Of a stretch of DNA of 48,301 nt, positions 7,671 to 16,634 are shown piece after piece (positions within the stretch are counted from its first letter, which is position 1; each line of letters starts with the position of its first letter). The stretch spans positions 1 through 48,301 of the forward strand of contig DBUB01000003.1 in the NCBI GenBank assembly GCA_002307725.1, in the 5' to 3' direction. The translations under genes and the position numbers were made by a program. The notes beneath the pieces were generated by a model, which saw nothing but the letters and a program-made list of their open reading frames with translations, had not been told where the DNA came from and made no database searches. The DNA comes from Alphaproteobacteria bacterium UBA1301 (GTDB lineage Bacteria > Pseudomonadota > Alphaproteobacteria > Micropepsales > Micropepsaceae).

Positions 7671-9506
7671 CTAAAACCACTGCCACCAGGGCTTTTTGCC
7701 CTGCTCGGCGTTCTTCGGTTGGTTTTGCGGACGTCGCGCCGTCTGGGCGCCGGGCTGGGCGATAAGCCAGCCGCGCACGTCGGTCTCGGGCGGCGTCGGC
7801 ACGCCCTTGCCGGGACCGGGCGTCTTCAACGCATCGAGCCCGAAGTCCATTCGTGCGTCATAGGTGCGGTCGATCTGGTTGCGCAGGAACTTTTCGGCCT
7901 CGTACCAGGCGGCCTTGTTGGCGCCGTCCGGGCAGGTAGCGAGTTCGTCGCCCTTGGCGCCCCAACGCCGCTCGGGGCACTGATAGGGATCGAACGACAT
8001 TTCGAACAGCCGCCGCCGCGCTTCTTCATAGCCGAAACTGACTTTGGAGCCGTTCGAGCGCAGATAGCTGATTTGGCATTGCGCCGCATGGGTGTCGTAG
8101 GCCGTCAGCATGTCGGCGGCGAGATTGGTGCCCTTGTAGGCGAGCTTGGGGTCTTTGTGCTGGGCGAGCCATAGGAACCGCTTGGCGCTGTCGTAAAGCT
8201 CCTTGAACGCGGTCTTGAGGCGGGCGTCGCGCGACGGTGTCGAATAGGTCTCCCAATCGCCTTCGGTGCCGTAGATGTTGGGCGGCAGGCGGTCGGGCTC
8301 GCCCCGCTTGTTGAGGCCGGCGGTGATCGCCAGAGTCACGGCATCGCCGCGGTAGTGCAAATCGGCGCAATTGGAATCGACCATGTCGCCGATCTCGCGG
8401 ACTGGATCGAACAGCAGCGTGCCGCCCGCTATCTCACCGCGCACATAGTCGTAATAAGTGACCACTTCGTTGTTGAGTATGAACGTGCCGGTTTTCCAGT
8501 CGCGATCCTCCGCCGGCCGCGGCCCGTTGCCGAAGAACTGTTCGACCGAAAAACCGGAGACAGTCTTATTGGCGGCGAGGACGATGCTGCCGCCTTTGTA
8601 AGCGCCGTCGGCCAGCTTCTTGGCGCCCACCAGCGTCTGCGGCCGCCAATTCTTGAAGCCTGCCCCCATGCCCGGCGAGGAGCGCACGAAGCGCACGTCG
8701 TAGTAGCCGCGCGTCACCGAATAATCGGGGTGAGCGTCGAGATAATGGATGCGGCCGTTGCGCTCGACCTTCCACACCGTCGCCAGATGGCCGTTGGGAT
8801 CGTAGATTACGGTGCCGGGGCGGATTGCCTTTGGCGTCAGCGCCGGCGAATAGAAATCCTGCGCAAGCGGCGTCTCCAGTTCGGGATGGATGCGATAGGT
8901 CGCCGAAGAAATTGCCTCGCGCAGGAAATCGAGCACGGCATACCCATTGTACCCCACGGGGTTAAGCCGTGCTGTCACCCGGTTTCCGGCTGCGGTGTAG
9001 CGCATGTCACGGGTATGGCCGCGCGGCTCGACTTCACTGGCGAACGAGAACGGCAGGCCGCGTTTCCAGGCGAAATAGAAGCGCAGATAATAGGGCAGGT
9101 CGGCACAATCGGCCGCAAACGCGACACCCGCCGGATCGGAGCCGCGGAACGGATTGCGCGGATCGTGCAAGCAGCGGTTCACCGTGGCGCAACCCGATTC
9201 GCCCAGCTCGGTGATGAACTGCTCGTATTCCTTCTCGTCGCCGTCGCTCCAACGGTCGCTTTTCAGGACATAGGCGCCGGAGGGATAGTTCTTCGACGTC
9301 GCCGCCAAAATCTGATCGGGCGAGGGCCCTGGCGTCGCAGCTGGAACGGCTGCCGGCGCATTGCCCGGCACCGCTTGGACTGTGGCCGTGCGGCCGTCTG
9401 GCAGGGTCATCGTCCTGCTCGCCGTCGTATCAGCCGCCGGTATGTCTTGCGCCTCCGTCGACGCACTTAGCACGACCAGCGCGAGTAGCCCCGCCCACTT
9501 CCCCAT
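7671..9506 (-). CDS. Secreted protein of unknown function with a possible Cys-His catalytic site
   Basis: I do not recognise a named family. The 611-residue protein has a signal peptide (MGKWAGLLALVVLSASTEA, about 1-19), a Pro/Ala-rich linker to about 60, and a large mature region ending in a Lys/Pro/Trp tail (PWWQWF). Cys134 opens a helix (DCADLPYYLRFYFAWKRGLP), His240 is in a strand (PNGHLATVWKV) and Asp257/His259/Asp261 follow in YLDAHPD. A cysteine at the start of a helix followed by a histidine in a strand is the layout of papain-like, NlpC/P60 and transglutaminase-type enzymes, so a peptidase or amidase role is possible. The rest, about 350 residues, has no recognised motif. It stands alone: it converges with the tonB operon and diverges from modB. 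Confidence 0.7.
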   Translation of the reverse strand: MGKWAGLLALVVLSASTEAQDIPAADTTASRTMTLPDGRTATVQAVPGNAPAAVPAATPGPSPDQILAATSKNYPSGAYVLKSDRWSDGDEKEYEQFITELGESGCATVNRCLHDPRNPFRGSDPAGVAFAADCADLPYYLRFYFAWKRGLPFSFASEVEPRGHTRDMRYTAAGNRVTARLNPVGYNGYAVLDFLREAISSATYRIHPELETPLAQDFYSPALTPKAIRPGTVIYDPNGHLATVWKVERNGRIHYLDAHPDYSVTRGYYDVRFVRSSPGMGAGFKNWRPQTLVGAKKLADGAYKGGSIVLAANKTVSGFSVEQFFGNGPRPAEDRDWKTGTFILNNEVVTYYDYVRGEIAGGTLLFDPVREIGDMVDSNCADLHYRGDAVTLAITAGLNKRGEPDRLPPNIYGTEGDWETYSTPSRDARLKTAFKELYDSAKRFLWLAQHKDPKLAYKGTNLAADMLTAYDTHAAQCQISYLRSNGSKVSFGYEEARRRLFEMSFDPYQCPERRWGAKGDELATCPDGANKAAWYEAEKFLRNQIDRTYDARMDFGLDALKTPGPGKGVPTPPETDVRGWLIAQPGAQTARRPQNQPKNAEQGKKPWWQWF

Positions 9507-9609
9507 GCGCCAAACGGTAGTAGACTGAACGGGCCCGTCAAGCTGCGAAGTTGCAAAGATTTTGCGTCACGGTGACGAGCGGGCGGTTTTCACCATAGAA
9601 TTCGAGACG

Positions 9610-10293
9610 ATGGGCGGGTTTCTTTCTCCGGCAGAAGCAACGGCCTTGTGGCTGTCCTTGCAGATTTCCGCGGTCGCTGTGGCCGCGGCGCTGCCATTCG
9701 CGTTCGCGATGGCCCTTTTGCTCGCCCGCCCCCGCTTTTTCGGGGCGGGAATCGTGGACGCGATCGTCCATTTGCCGCTGGTTCTGCCGCCGGTGGCGGT
9801 TGGCTATCTGCTCCTGGTCGTGTTCGGCGGACGAGGGCTGATCGGGTCGTGGCTGTGGGACACCTTTGGCATCCGCTTCGTGTTCAGTTGGACTGGAGCG
9901 GCGTTGGCCAGCGCCCTCATTACTTTCCCGCTGCAGGTCCGAGCTATCCGCCTGGCACTCGAATCGACTGACCCCGGGCTGACCGCCGCCGCGCGCACCC
10001 TTGGCGCCGGGCTGTGGGACCGGCTTTTCAACATCACCTTGCCACTCGCTTTGCCTGGCATCGTCAGCGGCGCCATCACCGCCTTTGCCGCGAGCTTGGG
10101 CGAATTTGGCGCCATCATCACCTTTGTCTCGAACATCCCGGGTGAGACCCAAACGCTGCCGCTTGCCATCTATGCCGCGTTGCAGTCGCCCGGCGGCGAG
10201 ATGGCGGCCGCCCGCCTTTGTACGCTCTCGATCACTCTCGCCCTCATCTTCGTCACCGCCGGTAACCTCGCCGCCAAGAGGATCTGGCGATGA
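9610..10293 (+). CDS. modB: Molybdate ABC transporter permease
   Basis: Inner-membrane channel subunit of the molybdate importer. It has five or more membrane helices and the binding-protein-dependent permease loop (EAA motif) at the segment TAAARTLGAGLWDRLFNITLPLALPG, where ModC docks; GEFGAIITF and IPGETQTLPLAIY are typical ModB signatures. The open frame allows a TTG start 48 bases upstream, but the ATG at 9610 gives a normal ModB N-terminus (MGGFLSPAEATALWLS). The stop overlaps the modC start as ATGA, so the two are translationally coupled. The usual upstream modA gene is absent; upstream lies the divergent secreted protein. Confidence 0.9.
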   Translation: MGGFLSPAEATALWLSLQISAVAVAAALPFAFAMALLLARPRFFGAGIVDAIVHLPLVLPPVAVGYLLLVVFGGRGLIGSWLWDTFGIRFVFSWTGAALASALITFPLQVRAIRLALESTDPGLTAAARTLGAGLWDRLFNITLPLALPGIVSGAITAFAASLGEFGAIITFVSNIPGETQTLPLAIYAALQSPGGEMAAARLCTLSITLALIFVTAGNLAAKRIWR

Positions 10294-11357
10294 GTCTGGA
10301 GGTCGCTCTCAAGCACCGGCTGGGTAGCTTCGCCCTCGACATCACCTTTACTACCAAAGGGCAGGTGACGGCGCTGTTCGGGCCGTCCGGTTCCGGCAAG
10401 TCGAGCGTGGTGGCGGCGATTGCGGGTCTGTGGCGGCCACGCGAGGGGCGTATTGCGGTGGCGGGCCGCGTTCTTACCGATACGCCGAAGCTGTTCGTGC
10501 CGCCGGAACAGCGGCGGCTGGCGGTGGTGTTCCAGGACGCGCGCCTCTTTCCGCACATGACGGTGGACGACAATTTGAAGTTCGGCTGGCGGCGGGCGGC
10601 ACAAAAGGCCGGTACCGCCGAGATTGCGCATGTGATCGATCTGCTCGGGCTTGGCGCGCTGCTGGCGCGGCGCACGCGCGATCTGTCCGGCGGCGAGAAA
10701 AGCCGCGTCGCGCTGGGCCGGGCGCTGCTCGCCTCGCCCGACATGCTGTTGCTGGACGAACCGCTTGCCGCCCTCGATGCCACGCGCCGGGGCGAGATCC
10801 TGCCGTATCTCGAACGGCTGGCACGCGACACAAAATTGCCAATGCTCTACGTCAGCCATCAGGTCGACGAAGTGGCGCGGCTGGCCGACGAAATTGTGGT
10901 GATCCAAAATGGCCGCGTCGCAGCGCAAGGTCCGGTGTTCGAGCTTCTCACCGATGTCGAGCAAATCGCCGGTGTGCCGCCGTTGGGAGCGGTGTTCGAC
11001 GCGAAGGTGGCCGAGCATCAGCCCGACGGCCTTTGGCGCCTTACCTTCGACGGCGGTGTTCTGTTCGTGCCGGCGCTGCCGCAAGCTCAAGGAGCCCGCG
11101 TGCGCGTGCGTCTCAGAGCCGAAGACCTCATGCTGGCGCTCGAAGAACCGCGACACATCAGCGCCAACAACGTGCTCGCCTGCACGATCCGCACGGTGAA
11201 ACCGGTGGGTGATCACGTCGATGTGCAGCTTTTGTGCGGCGGCACGCGTCTGGTCTCGCGCATCACCGGCGCCTCTTCGGCTCGCCTTGGCCTCGCGCCC
11301 GGACAGGCCGTCTATGCCGTGGTGAAGGCGGTTACGGTTGCGCGGGAGGCGGGGTGA
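10290..11357 (+). CDS. modC: Molybdate ABC transporter ATP-binding protein
   Basis: ATPase subunit of the molybdate importer. The 355-residue protein has a Walker A GPSGSGKSS at about 32-40, a Q-loop VVFQDARLF, the ABC signature LSGGEKSRVALGRALL, a Walker B LLLDEPLAALDA and an H-loop YVSHQ. The last 65 or so residues (ISANNVLACTIRTVKPVGDHV onward) form a Mop/TOBE molybdate-binding domain typical of ModC. Start overlaps modB by four bases. The 3' end overlaps the convergent gtrA gene by 26 bases. Confidence 0.93.
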   Translation: MSLEVALKHRLGSFALDITFTTKGQVTALFGPSGSGKSSVVAAIAGLWRPREGRIAVAGRVLTDTPKLFVPPEQRRLAVVFQDARLFPHMTVDDNLKFGWRRAAQKAGTAEIAHVIDLLGLGALLARRTRDLSGGEKSRVALGRALLASPDMLLLDEPLAALDATRRGEILPYLERLARDTKLPMLYVSHQVDEVARLADEIVVIQNGRVAAQGPVFELLTDVEQIAGVPPLGAVFDAKVAEHQPDGLWRLTFDGGVLFVPALPQAQGARVRVRLRAEDLMLALEEPRHISANNVLACTIRTVKPVGDHVDVQLLCGGTRLVSRITGASSARLGLAPGQAVYAVVKAVTVAREAG

Positions 11358-11799
11358 TATTTTTGCCCCGGAAAACCAGCCGCTTCGACAGCGTGTAGTT
11401 GAAGATGAGCCCCACCAGCACGCCGACGCACAACGCGGGATAGGCCCTGAGGTCGGTACGCATCAGACTGAGCGGCCACGGGGACCACCACAACAGGACC
11501 GCATAGACACAAACGTTGGTCGCGGCACCGAAGGAATTGGTGAGGAAGAAGCGGAACCATTCGGCCAGGATGCCGCTGTGCCCGGTGCTCTTATGCTCGT
11601 GGAAGGTGAACGTGCGGTTGCCCCACCAGGTGAACGTCACCGAGACAAAGAAGCCGAAAAACCACGCCACCAAGTCGTGTAGCCCGAGCAACTCCTTGGC
11701 GACCGCCAAAGCGGCAAGATTGACGAACATGCCCGCACCACCGACGGCGCCGAAACGCACCAGCTTGGAGGCCGCCAGTTTTGCGATGAGTTCTTTCAC
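11332..11799 (-). CDS. gtrA: GtrA family membrane protein
   Basis: GtrA proteins are small four-helix membrane proteins thought to flip undecaprenyl-phosphate-linked sugars across the inner membrane. The 155-residue protein has helices at about 14-35, 43-62, 85-108 and 118-137 and the family features LVRFGAVGGAGMFVNLA and FTWWGNRTFTF. It starts 10 bases after the GT2 stop and is the last gene of the minus-strand glycan operon. Its 3' end overlaps modC tail to tail. Confidence 0.88.
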   Translation of the reverse strand: MKELIAKLAASKLVRFGAVGGAGMFVNLAALAVAKELLGLHDLVAWFFGFFVSVTFTWWGNRTFTFHEHKSTGHSGILAEWFRFFLTNSFGAATNVCVYAVLLWWSPWPLSLMRTDLRAYPALCVGVLVGLIFNYTLSKRLVFRGKNITPPPAQP

Positions 11800-11809
11800 A
11801 GGTTTCTTT

Positions 11810-12781
11810 CTACGGCCGGTGCAAATCGTGCGGGCCGGGAATGGCGAGATAGAATAGCCGCTTCTCTTCCCAGCGTCCGCGCGTCACCGTATCGAGTATC
11901 AGACCCGCCACCAGTGACAGGCAGGCGATCACCATGGTCGACGCCACCATTACGGCGGTCGGCAGGCGCGGCACCAGGCCCGTCTCGATATATTCGATCA
12001 CCAGCGGCAAGCCGAACGCAAGGGTGAAGAGAGAGAAGGAGAGGAAGATCAGTCCATAGAACACCAGCGGCCGTTCGCGCCGTGTCAGACCGGCAATGGT
12101 GAGAAGGATGCGGAAGCCGTCGCGATAGGTCGACAGTTTCGACACCGAGCCTTCGGGACGCTCCTTGTACACCGTATCCACTTCGGCCATCGGTACCAGC
12201 ATGCGCACCGCATGCACGGTGAGTTCGGTCTCGATGCCGAAGCCTTCCACCGCAGTGGGGAAGGATTTGACGAACCGCCGCGACATGATGCGATAGCCGG
12301 TCAGCATGTCGCGCAGCTTGACCTTGAACAACAGGCCGGTAAGGCCGGTGAGGAGGCGGTTGCCGAGCACATGCCCGCGCCGGTAGGCCGCCGCACCGGT
12401 GGCTTCGCGCTTGCCCGAGACGATGTCGAGGCCGTCGTCGATCAGCATCTGGATCAGCGTGGATGCCACCGTGGCGTCGTAAGTGTCGTCGCCGTCAACC
12501 AGGATGTACACGTCGGCCTCGATGTCGGCGAACATGCGGCGCACGACATTGCCTTTGCCCTGGCGGGTCTCGCTGCGCACCACCGCGCCCGCTTCGCGCG
12601 CGCGTGCCGAGGTCTCGTCCTTCGAGTTGTTGTCGTAAACGTAGATCGCGGCGCCCGGCAGCGCGGCGCGGAAATCAGCCACCACTTTGGCGACGGTTGC
12701 CGCCTCGTTGTAGCAGGGGATCAGGACCGCGAGCCGCGGTTCCGGCTGGCTCACCAGTTGCGGCGCAAGAGCGGACACCAT
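11810..12781 (-). CDS. GT2 polyprenyl-phosphate glycosyltransferase (GtrB/DPM1-like)
   Basis: Family 2 glycosyltransferase with two C-terminal membrane helices, the layout of GtrB-type enzymes that load a sugar onto undecaprenyl phosphate. The catalytic domain starts LAVLIPCYNEAATV, has the metal-binding VDGDDTYD, the DMLTGYRIMSRRF acceptor-loop region and ERPEGSVSKL. The membrane helices are at about 240-265 and 277-300 of the predicted protein. The start is uncertain: the ATG at 12781 gives 323 residues and a 31-base overlap with the upstream gene, while an ATG at 12820 or a TTG at 12829 would lengthen it. Overlap implies translational coupling. The transferred sugar cannot be told from sequence. 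Confidence 0.88.
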   Translation of the reverse strand: MVSALAPQLVSQPEPRLAVLIPCYNEAATVAKVVADFRAALPGAAIYVYDNNSKDETSARAREAGAVVRSETRQGKGNVVRRMFADIEADVYILVDGDDTYDATVASTLIQMLIDDGLDIVSGKREATGAAAYRRGHVLGNRLLTGLTGLLFKVKLRDMLTGYRIMSRRFVKSFPTAVEGFGIETELTVHAVRMLVPMAEVDTVYKERPEGSVSKLSTYRDGFRILLTIAGLTRRERPLVFYGLIFLSFSLFTLAFGLPLVIEYIETGLVPRLPTAVMVASTMVIACLSLVAGLILDTVTRGRWEEKRLFYLAIPGPHDLHRP

Positions 12782-14349
12782 TGATAGGTCCCTGTCAGGT
12801 TGGTCACGAAAATCCGGCATTTCTGCCAATCGATCGCCAGACCGTAATCGACGATAGCGGCACTGGCGCGGCCCATATCATAGGCGTCGGCGATCAGGAA
12901 GAGGGGCCCATTGTGGGCCACGACGCGACGGCGCATCTCTCCCGTCAGGTAAGAGCCGTCTTCGGGCTGCATCATCCAGCCGTCGATGCGCAGGATCGGG
13001 ATTTCCGGCGGCAAGGAAGGCGCGAGGAAGCCGAGCGGGGCATCGCCCGTCATCACCACCATGGTATGGGCCGGATCGGCGATCTTGGGCAATTCGACCT
13101 TGATGTAGGGATCGCCAAGCGGCGCGCCTTCGAGGTGCTCGGTGCGGGTAAACAGCAGCGCGAAGAACAGCAGGCAGCCGATCGTCACCAGACGGGTTTT
13201 GCGCCCCACCGGGATCAGCCCGACGCCCATGGCGATCAGAATCGGGGCCAGCATCTCGAGCTGCAGGATGTAGCGGTGGATGGCGAACAGCTTCAGCCAG
13301 AAGTAGTATGTCCCCGCAACAAACGCGAACAGGATTCGCGTCGCCACCGGGTCGAACAGCGGCTCCTTCGAGCGGTTGCCGGTGAACCACACCAGCAAAC
13401 CCGCAATCACGATGACATAAGCGATGCCGATGCGGATGTCGCCATAGGGAATGTCGTCGGCGATGCGGTAATCGATCGAGAAGCGGATTGGATAGGTGAT
13501 GACGTTCCAAAAGCCGCCTTGCAGGAAGCGCATGTCGCGATAAGGCGAGGCCAGCGCCAAAGGCGATTTGAAATAGTCATTGAAATACGGGAACAGTGGA
13601 TTGCCGGTCACCTCCTGCATCCGCCACATCCAATAGCCCGCGCCCGCCGCGAACCCGGCAACGCCGCCGAGCCCGCCGGCTGCCAGCCGCGTCACCAGAT
13701 GCTTGCGCGAGCCGCCGACGGCGATCAGGGCCGCGGCAAATCCCATCGTGTACGGGGCCATCGGCAGCTTGAGGCCGGCGGCAAATCCGGTGAGCAAACC
13801 TGCCAGCCCGCACCATTTGGCCACCGACAGCAGTTTTCCTTCCGCCATCTCCTGGCGCCGGAGCACGATGATGGCCAGAGCCGTCAAGGTGAAGATGCTG
13901 AGGGCATTGTCGTAATAGTGGGTGCCGTAGAGCGTCAGCATCATGCCGCCGGTCATGCCGAAGAACGACAGCGCGGCCGCCGCCAGTTCCCGCTCGGCGA
14001 TTTTGAGGCACGAGCGCGCCATCAAATACATCGGCACGATGTTAAGGGCCTGGATGAAGCCCAGCACCGCGATCGCGAACCACGACGTGGTGTAGCGGGC
14101 GAGCAGGTAGAAGGGCACGTCCGACAAGGGATTGTAGTAGCTGCCCTGGTGGGCCACCGCGATGTCGAGGCTCAGGCGGTCGTTCAGCAGGGCGTAAGGG
14201 ATATACCAGTGGTAGTTGCGGAAATCCCAGGACGTGTCCTTGCCCAGCCAGACCGTATAGGCCGTCCAGATCAGGAGCGAGACCCCCAGAAACGCCTTCT
14301 CGGCTGGCGCGAGGCGCTCAACCTTGGAATAAGTAACACCTGACTGCAT
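12751..14349 (-). CDS. Polytopic membrane glycosyltransferase-like protein
   Basis: The 532-residue protein has about ten to eleven predicted membrane helices and an early periplasmic loop with acidic residues (GKDTSWDFRNYHWYIPYALL), as in GT-C enzymes that use lipid-linked sugars as donors. The C-terminal 150 residues form a soluble region (TMVVMTGDAPLGFLAPSLP onward). With GtrB-like and GtrA genes directly downstream, it fits the third, specific transferase (GtrC role) of a gtr system, acting on a periplasmic acceptor such as O-antigen, lipid A or a wall polymer. The ATG at 14349 is preferred to a TTG seven codons upstream. No family can be assigned securely. Confidence 0.75.
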   Translation of the reverse strand: MQSGVTYSKVERLAPAEKAFLGVSLLIWTAYTVWLGKDTSWDFRNYHWYIPYALLNDRLSLDIAVAHQGSYYNPLSDVPFYLLARYTTSWFAIAVLGFIQALNIVPMYLMARSCLKIAERELAAAALSFFGMTGGMMLTLYGTHYYDNALSIFTLTALAIIVLRRQEMAEGKLLSVAKWCGLAGLLTGFAAGLKLPMAPYTMGFAAALIAVGGSRKHLVTRLAAGGLGGVAGFAAGAGYWMWRMQEVTGNPLFPYFNDYFKSPLALASPYRDMRFLQGGFWNVITYPIRFSIDYRIADDIPYGDIRIGIAYVIVIAGLLVWFTGNRSKEPLFDPVATRILFAFVAGTYYFWLKLFAIHRYILQLEMLAPILIAMGVGLIPVGRKTRLVTIGCLLFFALLFTRTEHLEGAPLGDPYIKVELPKIADPAHTMVVMTGDAPLGFLAPSLPPEIPILRIDGWMMQPEDGSYLTGEMRRRVVAHNGPLFLIADAYDMGRASAAIVDYGLAIDWQKCRIFVTNLTGTYQWCPLLRRNW

Positions 14350-14409
14350 GAAACGTCCGCGCCGAAGCAACCGGCACCCGTTCTAGCGCATTTTGCCGCC
14401 GCGTAAGAG

Positions 14410-15474
14410 TCAGGGTTCGTGGTCGATAGCGATGTTCGACAGGAACTGCCCGGTGCAGGCGTGCCAGTTGTGCTCAAGGGCGAAGGCGCGGGCGGCGTCG
14501 CGGCTGATTGTCAGCGCCTGCCGGCAGGCGGTGGCGAGGTCTTGGTTCAGAGCGCCAACCGGGGCGTCGCCGATCACGTCAATCGGCCCCTGGACCGGAT
14601 AGGCTGCGACCGGTGTGCCGCAGGCCAGCGCCTCGAGCACAACTAGGCCAAAGGTGTCGGTCTTGGAGGGAAACACGAACACGTCGCTGCCGGCATAGGC
14701 TTCCACCAGGTCTTCGCCGGTGCGGGGGCCGAGGAACTTCACCTGGGGATAGGTGCGGGCGAGGGTGGCGCGCGCCGGGCCGTCGCCGACCACGACTTTG
14801 GTGCCGGGCAGGTCGAGTTTGAGGAACGCCTCGATGTTCTTCTCGACCGCGATGCGCCCGACATATAGCCACACCGGTCCGGGATAGGGCAGGTGATGGT
14901 CCGCCAGCGGCCGGAACAGGTCCGTGTCGACGCCACGCGACCAGATCTTCAGGTTCTTAAAGCCGTGGCTTTCCAGCTCCCGCTTCAGCGCCGGGGTCGC
15001 CACCATCATCGCGGTGGCCGGTCCGTGGAACCAGCGCAGGAAACGGTAGACCGCCTCTTCCCGGATGAAAGGAAAGCGCGCCGCCACGTATTCCGGGAAG
15101 CGGGTATGGAACGAGGTCGTGAAGGGGATGTCGTACTGCAGGCAGATCTTGCGGGCGCCAATGCCGAGCGTGCCTTCGGTGGCGATATGGATCGCGTCAG
15201 GCGCGAACTCGCGGATTTCCTGTTCCAGCGTGCGCTGGGCGAACAGCGACACGCGGATTTCGGAGTAGGTCGGCAGCGGAACCGTGGTGCGTCCCTCCGG
15301 CGTGACATAACGCACCTCATGTCCGAGGCCTTGCAGCTCCCGGCCAAGCATTTCGAGTGTGCGCACGACGCCGTTGACCTGGGGCGACCACGCATCGGTG
15401 ACGATCATCACCTTGAGCGGCGGTGCGTCGTGGCCGACAGCACTCCAGTCGGCCAGACCGATACCTGCCGGCAT
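14410..15474 (-). CDS. Glycosyltransferase family 4 (GT-B fold)
   Basis: A 354-residue GT-B transferase. The N-terminal domain starts KVMIVTDAWSPQVNGVVRTL with the acceptor-side glycine-rich loop, followed by IHIATEGTLGIGARK and FTTSFHTRFPEYVA. The C-terminal donor domain has WLYVGRIAVEKNIEAFL and the nucleotide-sugar motif FPSKTDTFGLVVLEALACGTPVAAY. This pattern resembles GT4 enzymes that glycosylate diacylglycerol or extend mannose-containing lipids. The ATG at 15474 has a GGGAG site; a longer open frame upstream runs through the neighbouring gene and is rejected. It lies 19 bases after the phosphoesterase gene in the same operon. The acceptor is unknown; a membrane lipid is plausible. Confidence 0.88.
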   Translation of the reverse strand: MPAGIGLADWSAVGHDAPPLKVMIVTDAWSPQVNGVVRTLEMLGRELQGLGHEVRYVTPEGRTTVPLPTYSEIRVSLFAQRTLEQEIREFAPDAIHIATEGTLGIGARKICLQYDIPFTTSFHTRFPEYVAARFPFIREEAVYRFLRWFHGPATAMMVATPALKRELESHGFKNLKIWSRGVDTDLFRPLADHHLPYPGPVWLYVGRIAVEKNIEAFLKLDLPGTKVVVGDGPARATLARTYPQVKFLGPRTGEDLVEAYAGSDVFVFPSKTDTFGLVVLEALACGTPVAAYPVQGPIDVIGDAPVGALNQDLATACRQALTISRDAARAFALEHNWHACTGQFLSNIAIDHEP

Positions 15475-15493
15475 CGGCCGCCGCTCCCGGCGT

Positions 15494-16384
15494 CTACGCG
15501 GGTATAAGCGAAGCTTCACCTTCGGCGCTCGCGATGGCGCCGGCAGGATTGTCCGCAGGAGTGGATGTTGCCCAGCGCAGAATCTCCAGATGTCCGCGCG
15601 CATCTTCGACAAGGGCTGTGCAGCTTTCAACCCAGTCTCCGTCGTTGAGATAAAGAATGGTCCCGATTTTACGGATTTCGGCATGGTGGATGTGGCCGCA
15701 ACAGACGCCGTCCACGCCTTTGGCGGCGGCGGCCCGGGCGACGATTTCCTCATAGTGGGAAACGTATTCGACGGCGTTTTTCACGGCGCGCTTGAGATAG
15801 GCCGAGATCGACCAATAAGGCAGACCGAGCCAGCGGCGCAGGGTGTGCAGCCGGTCGTTCAACGCCAATACGACGGAATAAGCGCGGTCACCGATATGGG
15901 CGAGCCATTTGGCGTAACTGATCACGGAATCGAACACATCGCCGTGCAGCACCCACAGCCGCTTGCCGTCGGCAGTCTCGTGGATGGCCTCGGCCACGAC
16001 CTCGATGTCGGCCATCGTCCGCCCGCAATAGCGCCGGAGGAATTCGTCGTGATTGCCGGGGATGTAGATAACACGCGTGCCCTGGTCGACCTTCTTGAGG
16101 ATCTCGTGGACGACGCGGGTTTGCTCTGGGGTCCAGAACCAGCGGCGTTGGAGCGCCCAGCCGTCGATGATGTCGCCGATGAGGTAGAGCGTTTCGCAGG
16201 TGTTGCAGGCCAGGAAGTCGGCCAGCAGCTCCGCCTTGCAGCCGCGGGTGCCCAAATGGACGTCGGAGATGAAAATCGTGCGGTGTTGTCGCGCCACCGG
16301 GCGAGTGGCGGGCCCAGGTGAGCGGCTCCGGGGAGCCTGGGGTAACCGCAAGAACGCTAAAGCACTCCAATCACGCACAGCCAT
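15494..16384 (-). CDS. LpxH-like UDP-2,3-diacylglucosamine pyrophosphatase family phosphoesterase
   Basis: Calcineurin-like metallophosphoesterase with the full set of metal motifs: ISDVHLG (Asp41, His43), GDIIDGW, PGNHDEF, LHGDVFD and CGHIHHAE. The CETLYLIGDIIDGW and NDGDWVESCTAL segments are typical of the COG2908 group that contains LpxH, which cleaves UDP-diacylglucosamine to lipid X in lipid A synthesis. Alphaproteobacteria often use LpxI for that step, and COG2908 members here are sometimes of unproven substrate, so I give no symbol. An extra N-terminal segment of about 35 residues precedes the domain. It heads a five-gene operon with three glycosyltransferases and gtrA, supporting an envelope role. 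Confidence 0.8.
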   Translation of the reverse strand: MAVRDWSALAFLRLPQAPRSRSPGPATRPVARQHRTIFISDVHLGTRGCKAELLADFLACNTCETLYLIGDIIDGWALQRRWFWTPEQTRVVHEILKKVDQGTRVIYIPGNHDEFLRRYCGRTMADIEVVAEAIHETADGKRLWVLHGDVFDSVISYAKWLAHIGDRAYSVVLALNDRLHTLRRWLGLPYWSISAYLKRAVKNAVEYVSHYEEIVARAAAAKGVDGVCCGHIHHAEIRKIGTILYLNDGDWVESCTALVEDARGHLEILRWATSTPADNPAGAIASAEGEASLIPA

Positions 16385-16634
16385 GAGCCTGATTCCTTGC
16401 GAATCGTTCGCTTAGTTGTGCGTACCCCCCTAACGCGAAAATTTTCTTGCAGATGCGCAACAGTGTTGTGACTCTGCGCTTGTGGATTCCAGTCCGTATA
16501 ATTCCGGATCGCAATTACCGCGGTGCACAACGGTGCAGCGCAAAACGCTCAAGAGTTGGGCAAATGTGAATTTCTTGCGACATTACAATGGCTTCAGTTT
16601 CATAACTTCGATCACTCAGGTCCTCAAAAGGGGC
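16385..16634. other. Promoter-side intergenic region of the glycan operon
   Basis: This 250-base region precedes the minus-strand phosphoesterase gene and the plus-strand small RNA candidate. It holds a perfect TATAAT at 16497-16502 on the plus strand, without a good -35 at standard distance. Short open frames across it lack ribosome sites. No repeat was seen in it. Confidence 0.3.

Noticed and set aside
12463..14343. Long plus-strand open frame (626 codons) across the glycan operon
   Set aside because: Arg/His/Gln-rich shadow of the membrane glycosyltransferase gene; no ribosome site and no natural hydrophobic pattern.
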